A stretch of 64,000 nucleotides of DNA, from contig DAIDIG010000002.1 in the NCBI GenBank assembly GCA_027459485.1, positions 124,001 through 188,000 of the forward strand, read 5' to 3'. Position numbers and translations under genes: made by a program. The notes beneath the pieces are model-generated. The model did no database searches, was not told the DNA's origin, and saw nothing but the letters and a program-made list of their open reading frames with translations. Origin of the DNA: Bdellovibrionales bacterium (GTDB lineage Bacteria > Bdellovibrionota > Bdellovibrionia > Bdellovibrionales > UBA1609). Shown here piece after piece: positions 53,367 through 61,749 of this stretch; position 1 is the first letter of the stretch; each line of letters opens with the position of its first letter.

Positions 53367-54830
53367 ATGAGCCACTCCTTTCGACAAGCCCTACAAGACA
53401 CTTTTCACCTTGAGCAGTTTCGCCCACTCCAGCATGAGGTCATCGAGCATTTTTTTGCGGGTGGGTCGGCATTGGTGATCATGCCCACGGGGAGTGGTAA
53501 AAGTCTGACTTATCAGCTGCCGGCCGTAAGCTTGCCTGGGACGACGCTTGTCGTTTCGCCGCTCAAAGCATTGATGAAAGATCAGGTGGATAAGTTGCGG
53601 GCCTTGGGCGTGCGGGCTAGCCTCATCAATTCGGATGTCTCGCGCACCGAGCGTGAAAAGCGCCAAGAGAAGTTAAAACGCGGAGACCTTCAAATTTTGT
53701 ACGTGACGCCTGAGCGATTTCAAAAGCAAGAGTTTCTCGATGCGGTCGATAGCGCGAAGATTTCACGACTGGTCCTGGATGAAGCCCATTGTATTTCGCA
53801 ATGGGGCCATGACTTTCGGCCGGAGTACGGAAAAGTCGGACTTCTACGAGAGCGATTAAAAAATCCGCCGACGCTCGCCCTCACTGCAACTGCGACGGCG
53901 GAAGTGAAAAACGACATTCGCGAAAAACTTCGCTTCGACGCGAACGCGCCGACTTTTTCATTGCCGATCGCGCGCCCGAACCTTGCGATTGAGGTCGAAG
54001 ACATTGTCAGCCTCGAAGAGAAAGCCGAAACAGCTATCGAACGTTTGCATGGGCATGACGGCGTGGGTTCGGCGATTATTTACTTTGCGCTCATCACGAC
54101 GCTCCACAAATTTTCGGATGTACTTAGAAAGAAGAAGATTCGCCATGTCGTGTACCACGGCGATTTGCCCGAAAAGATGAAGCGCTCGTCGCAAGAAGAT
54201 TTTTTAGCGGGGCGGGAGCCGATCATATTGGCAACGCCGGCGTTCGGGCTCGGCGTCGATAAACCGGATGTGCGGGCGGTGATTCATGCCGAGGTGCCAG
54301 GCTCGATTGAAGCCTATTTTCAAGAAATCGGGCGGGCCGGTCGCGACGGCTTACCCGCTCGGTGCGTGTTGCTGTACGATCAAGACGACGTCACAACGCA
54401 AATGGAGTTTATCGAATGGGCCAATCCTGACGGGGAATATATTCGTAAAGTGATGTCGCTTATTGCGGGCCACTCCGCACGGTTTAGACAAGAAGGTGCG
54501 GATTTCTTACGTGAACAAATGAGCTATTTCAATAAGCGCGATTATCGGGTTGAAACGGCACTGAACCTTTTGCGTTCGTGGGGGATTCTTGAGGAGACTG
54601 CGGATCGCGCCGAGATCACCGGCGAACTTACCAATGCTCTATGGAATGAAGAATTGCGCACGACGCGAAAGCGCCACCAGCAAGAAAAGCTGCTGAAACT
54701 AATTCGATGGATCAATTCTCGGGCGTGCCGTCAGCAAGGCATCTACCAGTATTTCAGCGAGGTCGAGACGACACCTTGCGGGATTTGCGACAATTGCCGG
54801 GCGGCTCAGCCGCCGCGGGTGAATCGATGA
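53367..54830 (+). CDS. Short RecQ-like ATP-dependent DNA helicase
   Basis: 487 residues. Superfamily 2 motifs: MPTGSGKS at 39-46 (Walker A), LDEAHCISQWGHDFRPEY with D138-E-A-H141, ALTATAT, and the aromatic-rich loop and motif VI QEIGRAGRDG. A RecQ zinc domain is present at the C-terminus (SRACRQQGIYQYF, then CGICDNC). The protein then stops, so the winged-helix RQC part and the HRDC domain of E. coli RecQ (609 residues) are missing. It should unwind DNA 3' to 5' in repair or recombination. The TGA overlaps the ATG of aat. Confidence 0.93.
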   Translation: MSHSFRQALQDTFHLEQFRPLQHEVIEHFFAGGSALVIMPTGSGKSLTYQLPAVSLPGTTLVVSPLKALMKDQVDKLRALGVRASLINSDVSRTEREKRQEKLKRGDLQILYVTPERFQKQEFLDAVDSAKISRLVLDEAHCISQWGHDFRPEYGKVGLLRERLKNPPTLALTATATAEVKNDIREKLRFDANAPTFSLPIARPNLAIEVEDIVSLEEKAETAIERLHGHDGVGSAIIYFALITTLHKFSDVLRKKKIRHVVYHGDLPEKMKRSSQEDFLAGREPIILATPAFGLGVDKPDVRAVIHAEVPGSIEAYFQEIGRAGRDGLPARCVLLYDQDDVTTQMEFIEWANPDGEYIRKVMSLIAGHSARFRQEGADFLREQMSYFNKRDYRVETALNLLRSWGILEETADRAEITGELTNALWNEELRTTRKRHQQEKLLKLIRWINSRACRQQGIYQYFSEVETTPCGICDNCRAAQPPRVNR

Positions 54831-55522
54831 GCCCGCACGATTCGTTTACTCAGCCGTTGTATGCGAAAAGGCGCAAGCGTTTTCCGGACCCAGCTGCAGC
54901 CACAATGGATGGCATCGTTGCCATGGGCGATGATCTCACAGCTGATACTCTGTTCGAGGCCTATAGTTTTGGAATCTTCCCTTGGCCGCATCCCGATCTG
55001 CCTTGTCTCTGGTTTTGCCCAGATGAACGCGGAGTTCTCGAGTTTAAAGATCTGCACATCAATCGATCTCTCGCTAAATTTTTACGTAAATGCGATTACG
55101 AAATCACGTTCAATCGCGCTTTCGGTGATGTCATGCGCGAATGCGCGAACGTGGCAAGGCCGGGGCAAAGCGGGACTTGGATTACGCCTGATATTATTCA
55201 AACATATCAAGAATTTCACAAGCGTGGATATGCGCATAGTGTAGAGTGCTGGTCGGGTGGGGACTTGATCGGCGGCCTTTATGGCGTTTATGTTGCTGGT
55301 GTCTTCAGCGGTGAAAGCATGTTTTTTAAAAAGAGCAATGCTTCGAAACTTTGCCTCATTCGTTTGGCGGAACAACTTCAAAAAAGCGGCCTGACGTGGA
55401 TGGACATACAAATGGTGACCTCAGTCACATCACAGTTGGGCGGCCGTTACATTTCAAAATCAGATTTTCTTGACCGTTTGAAAGCGGCAAAGCGAACGGC
55501 GAAAAGGCTTCACTTACCTTGA
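54827..55522 (+). CDS. aat: Leucyl/phenylalanyl-tRNA-protein transferase
   Basis: 231 residues from ATG 54827, which overlaps the recQ-like stop (ATGA). Family features: RKRFPDPAAATMDGIVAMGD, YSFGIFPWPHPDLPCLWFCP, CANVARPGQSGTWITPDI, GLYGVYVAGVFSGESMFFKK and MDIQMVTSVTSQLGGRYIS. It adds Leu or Phe from tRNA to N-terminal Arg/Lys, making degrons for ClpS-ClpAP. The longer frame from 54707 lies inside the upstream gene and is not needed. Its last 13 bases overlap the convergent PilZ gene. Confidence 0.95.
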   Translation: MSPHDSFTQPLYAKRRKRFPDPAAATMDGIVAMGDDLTADTLFEAYSFGIFPWPHPDLPCLWFCPDERGVLEFKDLHINRSLAKFLRKCDYEITFNRAFGDVMRECANVARPGQSGTWITPDIIQTYQEFHKRGYAHSVECWSGGDLIGGLYGVYVAGVFSGESMFFKKSNASKLCLIRLAEQLQKSGLTWMDIQMVTSVTSQLGGRYISKSDFLDRLKAAKRTAKRLHLP

Positions 55523-56124
55523 TGGCTATAGAAATCGAGGCTCGGAAAACGCTGACCCCATGGTGAGCCGTTTTTAGGATTGTAACTCGGCGTCGGTTGG
55601 GCGATGTACCACATTAAAAAGACCGTCGCGGCGGTGAGAATGGCACACATGACGAGCCGCCAGGCATATTCTTGTAAAAACGATAAGTAGCGAAAGAATT
55701 TCTGTCGCCGATGGGTTTTAAATACTTCTTTGAATTTGTGGTCGAGCGCTTGGCGAATCGCAACAGTGTGCCCCGCCGGTAAATTTTGAAATTGAACGGC
55801 GACGAGGACGGGGTTCTCCGCTACGAAGTTTTCACGCTTCACATACCACTTCTTGATTGTGTATTCTTCGACCCGCACCACGCGCGCCCACCAGGCGACA
55901 CTTTGACCGTCTTTAAGGGGGACCTCGACTTTGATCAAGTCCGATAAGTGCGGGGCTTGATCGCGATCGATCACGAAAGCCAGGCCGGTTGCCGAAATAT
56001 CGATGAAAATAGTCGTATGCGTGCGGCCATGCTCGTCTTCACGAGCAAAGCGAATGTACCGGTTGTCGGTCGATTGCAATGTATAGCGTGGCTCGCGGGC
56101 CACGAATTTTCGCGCTTCGGACAT
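55510..56124 (-). CDS. PilZ-domain protein with a C-terminal membrane helix
   Basis: 204 residues from ATG 56124 (GAGG upstream). A PilZ domain covers about 12-115: REPRYTLQSTDNRYIRF, then DISATGLAFV, which is the D-x-S-x-x-G c-di-GMP motif, and VAVQFQNLPAGH. The matching RxxxR is not clear, so c-di-GMP binding is uncertain. A hydrophobic helix (LVMCAILTAATVFLMWYIA, about 155-173) near the C-terminus should anchor it in the membrane, which is uncommon for PilZ proteins. Bdellovibrio has many PilZ proteins linked to motility and predation. Confidence 0.85.
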   Translation of the reverse strand: MSEARKFVAREPRYTLQSTDNRYIRFAREDEHGRTHTTIFIDISATGLAFVIDRDQAPHLSDLIKVEVPLKDGQSVAWWARVVRVEEYTIKKWYVKRENFVAENPVLVAVQFQNLPAGHTVAIRQALDHKFKEVFKTHRRQKFFRYLSFLQEYAWRLVMCAILTAATVFLMWYIAQPTPSYNPKNGSPWGQRFPSLDFYSHQGK

Positions 56125-56224
56125 AGAACCTCGTTGACCGGTTCGGCGTTTTCCGAACAATTCTTGACTAGTCAGGATTGCCGCTGATCTGCATAGTGGA
56201 TATTTAAGATTAGGTCCGACAACG

Positions 56225-56902
56225 ATGAAGAAACACAACTTTCGTCTGGTACTATACGCCGGCGGTCAGAGCGTCGAGAATAAGCGCATTCACTCCGCTC
56301 TTTCTAAGATTCTCGGTCGAAAAGCGCGCTCTTTAACCTACGTACCGTCGTCGCATGAAAACGGCGAATATTATTTTCGGCGAATTCGCAAACGCTACGC
56401 TCAATTCGGATTTAAAAAATTTCGTTACTTCGCCGTCGACAGTGATTTTCTGATGCGCGAGATGCGCGAAGCCCTGAAGAGCGACGTTGTTTACCTCGCC
56501 GGTGGCAACACGTTTTATTTTTTGAAGCATCTGCGCGAGAGCGGGATGTTAGAGCGTCTCGACCGTTACGCAAAGGGCGGGGGAGTGATCGCGGGCCTCA
56601 GTGCTGGCGCTATCATTATGACGCCGACAATAGAGCTCGCAGCTTATCCGCCGCCGGACGCCGATTTGAATGAGGTCAAACTTAAAAACTGGCGTGGTCT
56701 GGGGCTTGTTGATTTTGAATTTTTGCCTCACTTTAGCAATTCGAAGCAGGCCACAGAGGCGCTGGTTCGTTACTCCCGCCGCAGGCTTCGAATGATTATT
56801 GCCGCGCCCGATGGTAGTGGCGTCGTAATCAATCGCAGTGAAATTCATATATACGGCCCGGTTTATATTTTTTACCGGGGGCAGAAGATTCGTCTCGGGT
56901 AA
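56225..56902 (+). CDS. Peptidase S51-family protein
   Basis: 225 residues with a flavodoxin-like class-I-amidotransferase fold: LVLYAGGQS, VVYLAGGNTFYFL, and the nucleophile elbow VIAGLSAGAI with Ser126; His170 in FEFLPHFSN completes the likely dyad. Family S51 includes dipeptidase E (Asp-X) and cyanophycinase; the pattern fits a cytosolic dipeptidase-like enzyme, with no signal peptide. The substrate is open. It is divergent from the PilZ gene and is followed 15 bases later by the exported nuclease-like gene. Confidence 0.85.
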   Translation: MKKHNFRLVLYAGGQSVENKRIHSALSKILGRKARSLTYVPSSHENGEYYFRRIRKRYAQFGFKKFRYFAVDSDFLMREMREALKSDVVYLAGGNTFYFLKHLRESGMLERLDRYAKGGGVIAGLSAGAIIMTPTIELAAYPPPDADLNEVKLKNWRGLGLVDFEFLPHFSNSKQATEALVRYSRRRLRMIIAAPDGSGVVINRSEIHIYGPVYIFYRGQKIRLG

Positions 56903-56917
56903 ACTTGCGTTCTACTG

Positions 56918-57946
56918 TTGAACCGTTTACGGTACCCATACTCAAGGGGTAAGGGTCTGGGGCGTTCGAGGTTTATCTTTTTACTGCTAACTGTACTGGC
57001 TGCCGTTCATATACCGGTGGCATCTCGGGCCGACCAAACGTGCTCGCGTTTTCTGACGCCGTCTATAAATTCAGGCATTACCCCGAACGATGTACCTCTC
57101 AAAGATACTCCGACAGGTCGCAAGGTTTATAAGCAATTGCGGCAAGCTTTGCTTGTCAATCCGACTACATTTGCGGCTTTTGTATCTGCTCAAAACGACC
57201 GGACGACAGTTCGTGATGTTGTTGAGTTCATGCTGAAAGATCGAAAGCGTATTTATGATTTACTCAGCAAAATTTTGACCGAATTGCCTGAGAACGATCG
57301 ACTTTATAACATGGTGGCGCGCATTCAAAAAATTATGCATTCTGGAGTTTCGGGCCCACTTTATCTGAAAATGAAGCAAATTTCTCAAAGGTACGGCCAG
57401 GCCGATTGGCAACCGTCTTTTAAAGTCGATCTGCTGGGCTCCTTCTACATGAACAGCTATACGTATCTATCTGAATTAATCACGGCTCTCGAGCTGCGCG
57501 GACTTCTTTATGCCAACGTGCACTTTTATCAGATGTTACCGAGCAATAACCGAGAAAAGTTAGAAGCCTATTTCAATACAAATTACTCTCGAGATTTACT
57601 AAAATACGAGCTGGATGCCGTCACCGTAGATACTAAACGGCGTGAAATGACGTGGTTTGAGGTCAAGCATTATAGCCATAGAGTCGAGGCTGGCCGCACA
57701 ATTTCAGATCTGGGCAAGCGCATTTACAACCTTCGGCGGTTAATAAGCGCCATAGAAACCAACCCCGAGCTCCGTGCGTTGTTCCCGTACAAATTTAAGA
57801 TTCGATATGTTATTTGGGGAGCCGGCATAAGTCCGGACGAGTGCGCGCGTATTAAAGAACAATATGGCGTGACGGTTGAAGATCGGAGCGTTCAAAATTT
57901 CAACCATCAATTTGGAATTACTAATCGTAGTGCCTCCGGGTTTTGA
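56918..57946 (+). CDS. Exported PD-(D/E)XK nuclease-like protein
   Basis: 342 residues in the called frame, which starts at a TTG; no ATG precedes the signal peptide, and a CTG at about 56957 with AAGGGG upstream is an alternative. The hydrophobic core FIFLLLTVLAAVHIPVA ends in SRADQ, a signal peptide. The middle is helical. At about 229-252, KYELDAVTVDT...MTWFEVKHYS has the D233...E248-V-K250 pattern of PD-(D/E)XK nucleases, with helices before and strands after. Export plus a nuclease fold would suit breakdown of foreign or prey DNA. The nuclease call rests on one motif. Confidence 0.72.
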   Translation: MNRLRYPYSRGKGLGRSRFIFLLLTVLAAVHIPVASRADQTCSRFLTPSINSGITPNDVPLKDTPTGRKVYKQLRQALLVNPTTFAAFVSAQNDRTTVRDVVEFMLKDRKRIYDLLSKILTELPENDRLYNMVARIQKIMHSGVSGPLYLKMKQISQRYGQADWQPSFKVDLLGSFYMNSYTYLSELITALELRGLLYANVHFYQMLPSNNREKLEAYFNTNYSRDLLKYELDAVTVDTKRREMTWFEVKHYSHRVEAGRTISDLGKRIYNLRRLISAIETNPELRALFPYKFKIRYVIWGAGISPDECARIKEQYGVTVEDRSVQNFNHQFGITNRSASGF

Positions 57947-59111
57947 ATCCCTCGCCGCGGCTGAATTGGATGAAAAGTTCCCTGAACTCGTGTCTGACGA
58001 AAGCTACCGGCGCGGCGAATTTGTTCGCGGCGGGTTGAATCTATCGGTGCCCATCGAAATTGTTCCCGACTTGCATTTTAAACTGAAATTGCCTACCTCA
58101 ATACGCGAGCGGCTTTATGAATTCAAGTGTCGCGACTTTCCGAAACTGTTCAACAAGATACAGTCGCTACCTTGGCGCCGGCATTTGATTGGCGACGCTT
58201 TTGAGCTTTCTGTCAGCGCCGAAACTTCACGGCTCGGCAACGAAAAGCGAATCGCCGAAACCGTGACAGATGGAATTCGCCGGTATTTTTCAAAACAGCC
58301 GGCAAAAAAACCGGCTGTACCGTATACCCATAGGATTTATGTACGTTTGTCGCAGGATATCTGCACGATTTCACGCGATCTATCAGGTGATCCGCTTTTT
58401 CAACGCGGTTATAAAGAGCTTTCGGCGATCGCCCCCATGCGTGAAAATTTAGCGGCGGGTTTGTTTTACGGGTTGTGGCGCGAAAGCGGAGGGTTTGATT
58501 GTCTGGTTGATCCGATGTGCGGTAGCGGCACATTTCTTTTCGAATCTTGGCTTTTTTGGCGCGATGTTCGGTTCATTGAGCGTGATTTTGCGTTCTTCCA
58601 TGATGAAAGGTGGGGCGTGAGCCGTGGGCACTCTACCCAACAAAACAACGTGGCCGGCGACACTCTACCAAAGCCGACTCATTTTTTTGGTTTTGATCGC
58701 GACAGTCGAGCGCTCAAATCGGTTGAATCGACTGTGGCCGGCTTGATCAAAAAGAGACATCTCGAAGCCGACGAATCGCCGTGGTCATTTACGGTTAGTG
58801 ACGTTTTGACTGCCGATTTTTCAAAACAGTTCGCCGACCTTCGAATTGACCCAGCTCGGTCGATGGCTGTGATTGCAAATCCACCCTACGGCGAACGAAT
58901 AGCGCTTCCGATGCCCCCTCAGAGTTATTATCCGCTGTTGCTTGAGCGACTCACACAGGCTGCCGGCCCAAATGTCAAAGCCTTGGGAGTTGTAATACCA
59001 AGCTCCTATCATCGACATGTGCACAATAAATCTGGCAGTTTCAATCTAGCTCGAACCATCGATTTTAAAAACGGCGGGTTGGACGTACAGTTTCAAATTT
59101 TCAAACGGTGA
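57876..59111 (+). CDS. RlmL/THUMP-type RNA guanine-N2 methyltransferase
   Basis: 411 residues in the longest frame, all starts being non-ATG (TTG 57876, TTG 57912, GTG 57930). The sequence begins with VVPPGFESLAAAEL, typical of the N-terminal ferredoxin-like part, then a THUMP region (about 70-170). The methyltransferase has SAIAPMRENLAAGL, the SAM motif DPMCGSGTFLFES, GFDRDSRAL and the ANPPYGER catalytic motif (NPPY). Relatives such as RlmL make m2G2445 in 23S rRNA. The family assignment is firm; the exact site is not. It overlaps the upstream gene by up to 71 bases. Confidence 0.9.
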   Translation: MKIGAFKISTINLELLIVVPPGFESLAAAELDEKFPELVSDESYRRGEFVRGGLNLSVPIEIVPDLHFKLKLPTSIRERLYEFKCRDFPKLFNKIQSLPWRRHLIGDAFELSVSAETSRLGNEKRIAETVTDGIRRYFSKQPAKKPAVPYTHRIYVRLSQDICTISRDLSGDPLFQRGYKELSAIAPMRENLAAGLFYGLWRESGGFDCLVDPMCGSGTFLFESWLFWRDVRFIERDFAFFHDERWGVSRGHSTQQNNVAGDTLPKPTHFFGFDRDSRALKSVESTVAGLIKKRHLEADESPWSFTVSDVLTADFSKQFADLRIDPARSMAVIANPPYGERIALPMPPQSYYPLLLERLTQAAGPNVKALGVVIPSSYHRHVHNKSGSFNLARTIDFKNGGLDVQFQIFKR

Positions 59112-60030
59112 TGCCGGTTTGAAACCGCGATATGAATGAGCAGCGTTCGCAGAGTTCTTCGTGGAGCTGCCCGCGATCAAATCCGTCGCGTAGGCGGCGC
59201 GCACGATCGTTTGCTAATATTTTGGCGAGTTCACCAGACGGCGAATCAGCCTGAAGACGACCGAGCGGGATGCCGGCCTCCTTGTCGAGGCAGCAGGGCA
59301 CAATAGTACCGTCTGATAAAATCGAAAAGTGAGTTTTGAGCGCGTGGCATTTGCCTTCGGTCTGTATCCGCGCCCGTTCAAGGTTGGGCCATTCGAAGCG
59401 CGAGTCGAAATGGACGTAAAGTCGCCCCTGTACGCGATAAGATTTTCGCTTTCGCACATCCACTGGCGACGCCAGTTCAAATCCGAATTCTTCGCGAATC
59501 GGTTTTAGAAACTGCTCGTTGTGTTCGATCGAAGCTTCATCCGAACCGATATTCCAAATTCGAAAATTTATATACAGATCGGGGCGGCGGTCGAGCGCTA
59601 TTCGGGTAAAACGAAAAATCCGCTGAAGATAACTGTCGAAGCCGGCGTTTCGCTTTTCAAGGCTTTGCCGAATGTTGGCCGGAAAGCTCTGTAGCGAAAA
59701 ATTAATTTGACGAAAAATCGGGTGAAGTAAAATATCGGCGCGAGATCGGCCGCCGTTAGTACCGTGGTCGAGAAGGGTGCCATTTGTCGTAAGCTGAACG
59801 GGCACGCTTTTTTTGGCGCACATTTCGACAAAAGTTTCGAATTCGGGGTGGGCCAGCGGCTCGCCCATCACGTGAAACGTCACTTCGTCGACGAGGCCTT
59901 TGGACTCTTCAATGGCGCGCTGGAAGAGCGCCGGCGTCATTCGCTGAGCCGGTCGCTCCACTTCGGGGCAGAAATCACACTGCAAATTGCAAACATTCGA
60001 AATCTCGATGTAGGCGCGTTGAAAGTGCAT
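59101..60030 (-). CDS. Radical SAM protein with a SPASM-like C-terminus
   Basis: 309 residues. The radical SAM cluster motif is CNLQCDFC (C14, C18, C21), followed by FHVMGEPLAHPEF (the GxE-like SAM-binding motif) and LTTNGTLL. The C-terminal part has GKCHALKTHFSILSDGTIVP, then CCLDKEAGIPLG and CERC, the pattern of a SPASM/twitch auxiliary Fe-S site. Such enzymes modify peptides, rRNA or cofactors; no precursor peptide gene is visible, so the substrate is unknown. It converges on the methyltransferase gene with an 11-base overlap and follows the exported protease gene by 17 bases. Confidence 0.88.
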   Translation of the reverse strand: MHFQRAYIEISNVCNLQCDFCPEVERPAQRMTPALFQRAIEESKGLVDEVTFHVMGEPLAHPEFETFVEMCAKKSVPVQLTTNGTLLDHGTNGGRSRADILLHPIFRQINFSLQSFPANIRQSLEKRNAGFDSYLQRIFRFTRIALDRRPDLYINFRIWNIGSDEASIEHNEQFLKPIREEFGFELASPVDVRKRKSYRVQGRLYVHFDSRFEWPNLERARIQTEGKCHALKTHFSILSDGTIVPCCLDKEAGIPLGRLQADSPSGELAKILANDRARRLRDGFDRGQLHEELCERCSFISRFQTGITV

Positions 60031-60047
60031 TTGCGCTTGTCATACCA

Positions 60048-61613
60048 TCACCATTCGCTCGTCGGTACCGGTTTCGGCGCGCGAAGGAGTGCGGCTTGTT
60101 CGTCCTGGCTCAGCATGCTCCGCCGGACGACGACACCGAACACGTTTTGATGTAGCCATTCGCGATACATGTGCAGCATGCCGCCATCGCCCACTTTTTC
60201 TCCCCACGAATTTTCGACCAAATATTTAATCGGCGGGGCCTTCGGGTCCGGGCGGTCGTAGCCGCGTATGGACATGGCATGGTTGGCTGAAATAAGACGG
60301 TAGAAATCCAAGATCGCGCGAGCGGGGTAGAGCGAACGCGAACCGGAAAAACCATAAACCGGGTCGTTGTTATAGAGCTTCGGATGCAGAATGCCCGAGT
60401 ATGGTTTAACCGGCGAGGCTGGCGAAAAATCAGCGCTGTTCAAAACATCCGCCTCGAAGTAGAGGGCCTGGCCGGCGTCGATTGACTTCATAATGAGCTG
60501 TTCGATGCGGTCCATTGGCAAATTTAGACCCGTATATGAAAATTCCGGATTCGGTTGCTTTTCAATGGCCATTGCCGATCCGCTGACTTCGTACCGCTGA
60601 CCATAGGGAAAGCGTGGATTATAAAACAGCGTGACGTACTCAGAAGGATCATATTTCACGAATTCATGAGCGAACGACTGCGGCGTGAACTCCAGAACCT
60701 GCGTGTCGGTCACGACGAGAGGCGAACCCTTCTGCGCCTGGCGGGGCCTGGCTTGCATGCGAAATGAAAATTCGGCCGGCGGCACTCCCAAATTGGCGAC
60801 TAAAATTGCCATTACGTCTTGAAGCGCTGATTCGCGAATCGAGCGAAGCGCGCGATCTATCTGAGCGTCAGAGCCGGCGCCCTGCACCACCTGCCTCATT
60901 TGCTCGGTCGCAAGCATTAGCTTTTTCTGCAAGTCAGCGTTGAGGATGCCAGAATTAAACGAGCCCGAAGCTTCTCGCATGGCCGACTTCGGAACCAGGC
61001 CGTACTTCTGAACGAGAAAGTTAAACCACTGGTGGGTGCCGCCGTCGCCTGCGACCCATTGGGTGCCGTTGTTGATGGCATTGAGGAGCTTGCCGCGATC
61101 GTTTCCGAACTTCCTTACCGCCTGTTGAGTCAAAGTCAGCGCCGTGTTGGCTTTTTCAAGCATAGCGAAGAAATAAAGGTAATTTTCAGAAAATTCGAAA
61201 CTTCTGTCGACCAGTCCTTCGACTAACAATTTCGATCGAAGCATGTTGAGGCTTGCGAAGAGCCAACAGCGACCAGACTGATATTGATTCGTGACTTTTG
61301 GGATTGCGATGATGTTGGTGTAATTTTCGTTATGGTTTTGAATAATTTCACGATTCAACGTCAATGATGATAGGCCTTGGGTTTGCGCCGCCTGAAGGAT
61401 TAACTTTTGCTCCGGCGTCGGTTCAGTTTTCATTTTTGCGAGCTGTTGATCGATCCACCGAACATTGATTTCACTAGAACCTTTCACAAAGGTCGAATTG
61501 TTTAGGATGTCCGAACACTTTTCGCCTTCGGCACGTGCGATCGGTGATAAGGTCAAAATTGTTGCTGCAAGTATAACCGAAAAAAAGACGGCTCGCGCCG
61601 TTGATCGATACAT
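60048..61613 (-). CDS. Exported C1B (bleomycin hydrolase-type) cysteine protease
   Basis: About 521 residues from ATG 61613 (GAGGGGGGA upstream). A signal peptide (FFSVILAATILTLSPIARA) precedes a papain-like C1B domain: the catalytic Cys is C116 in YQSGRCWLFASLN, the His lies in NHAMSIRGYDRP, and the Asn in LVENSWGEKVGDGG. The family fold, including ENYLYFFAMLEKANTAL and DGGTHQWFNFLVQKYGLVPK, is well kept. Bleomycin hydrolase and PepC are normally cytosolic aminopeptidases; export points to a digestive or envelope role. Confidence 0.92.
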   Translation of the reverse strand: MYRSTARAVFFSVILAATILTLSPIARAEGEKCSDILNNSTFVKGSSEINVRWIDQQLAKMKTEPTPEQKLILQAAQTQGLSSLTLNREIIQNHNENYTNIIAIPKVTNQYQSGRCWLFASLNMLRSKLLVEGLVDRSFEFSENYLYFFAMLEKANTALTLTQQAVRKFGNDRGKLLNAINNGTQWVAGDGGTHQWFNFLVQKYGLVPKSAMREASGSFNSGILNADLQKKLMLATEQMRQVVQGAGSDAQIDRALRSIRESALQDVMAILVANLGVPPAEFSFRMQARPRQAQKGSPLVVTDTQVLEFTPQSFAHEFVKYDPSEYVTLFYNPRFPYGQRYEVSGSAMAIEKQPNPEFSYTGLNLPMDRIEQLIMKSIDAGQALYFEADVLNSADFSPASPVKPYSGILHPKLYNNDPVYGFSGSRSLYPARAILDFYRLISANHAMSIRGYDRPDPKAPPIKYLVENSWGEKVGDGGMLHMYREWLHQNVFGVVVRRSMLSQDEQAALLRAPKPVPTSEW

Positions 61614-61749
61614 GAGTCCCCCCTCAATTTTTATTTCCCCGCCGCTACAATTCACCCGGCATCGCCTGGGGGTCAATACATAAACTTTTCCAAACTTTTT
61701 CTGATGAGTTTTGGATTTTCTACATTGGCTGGCTAGGGTTCGCCCTGAA

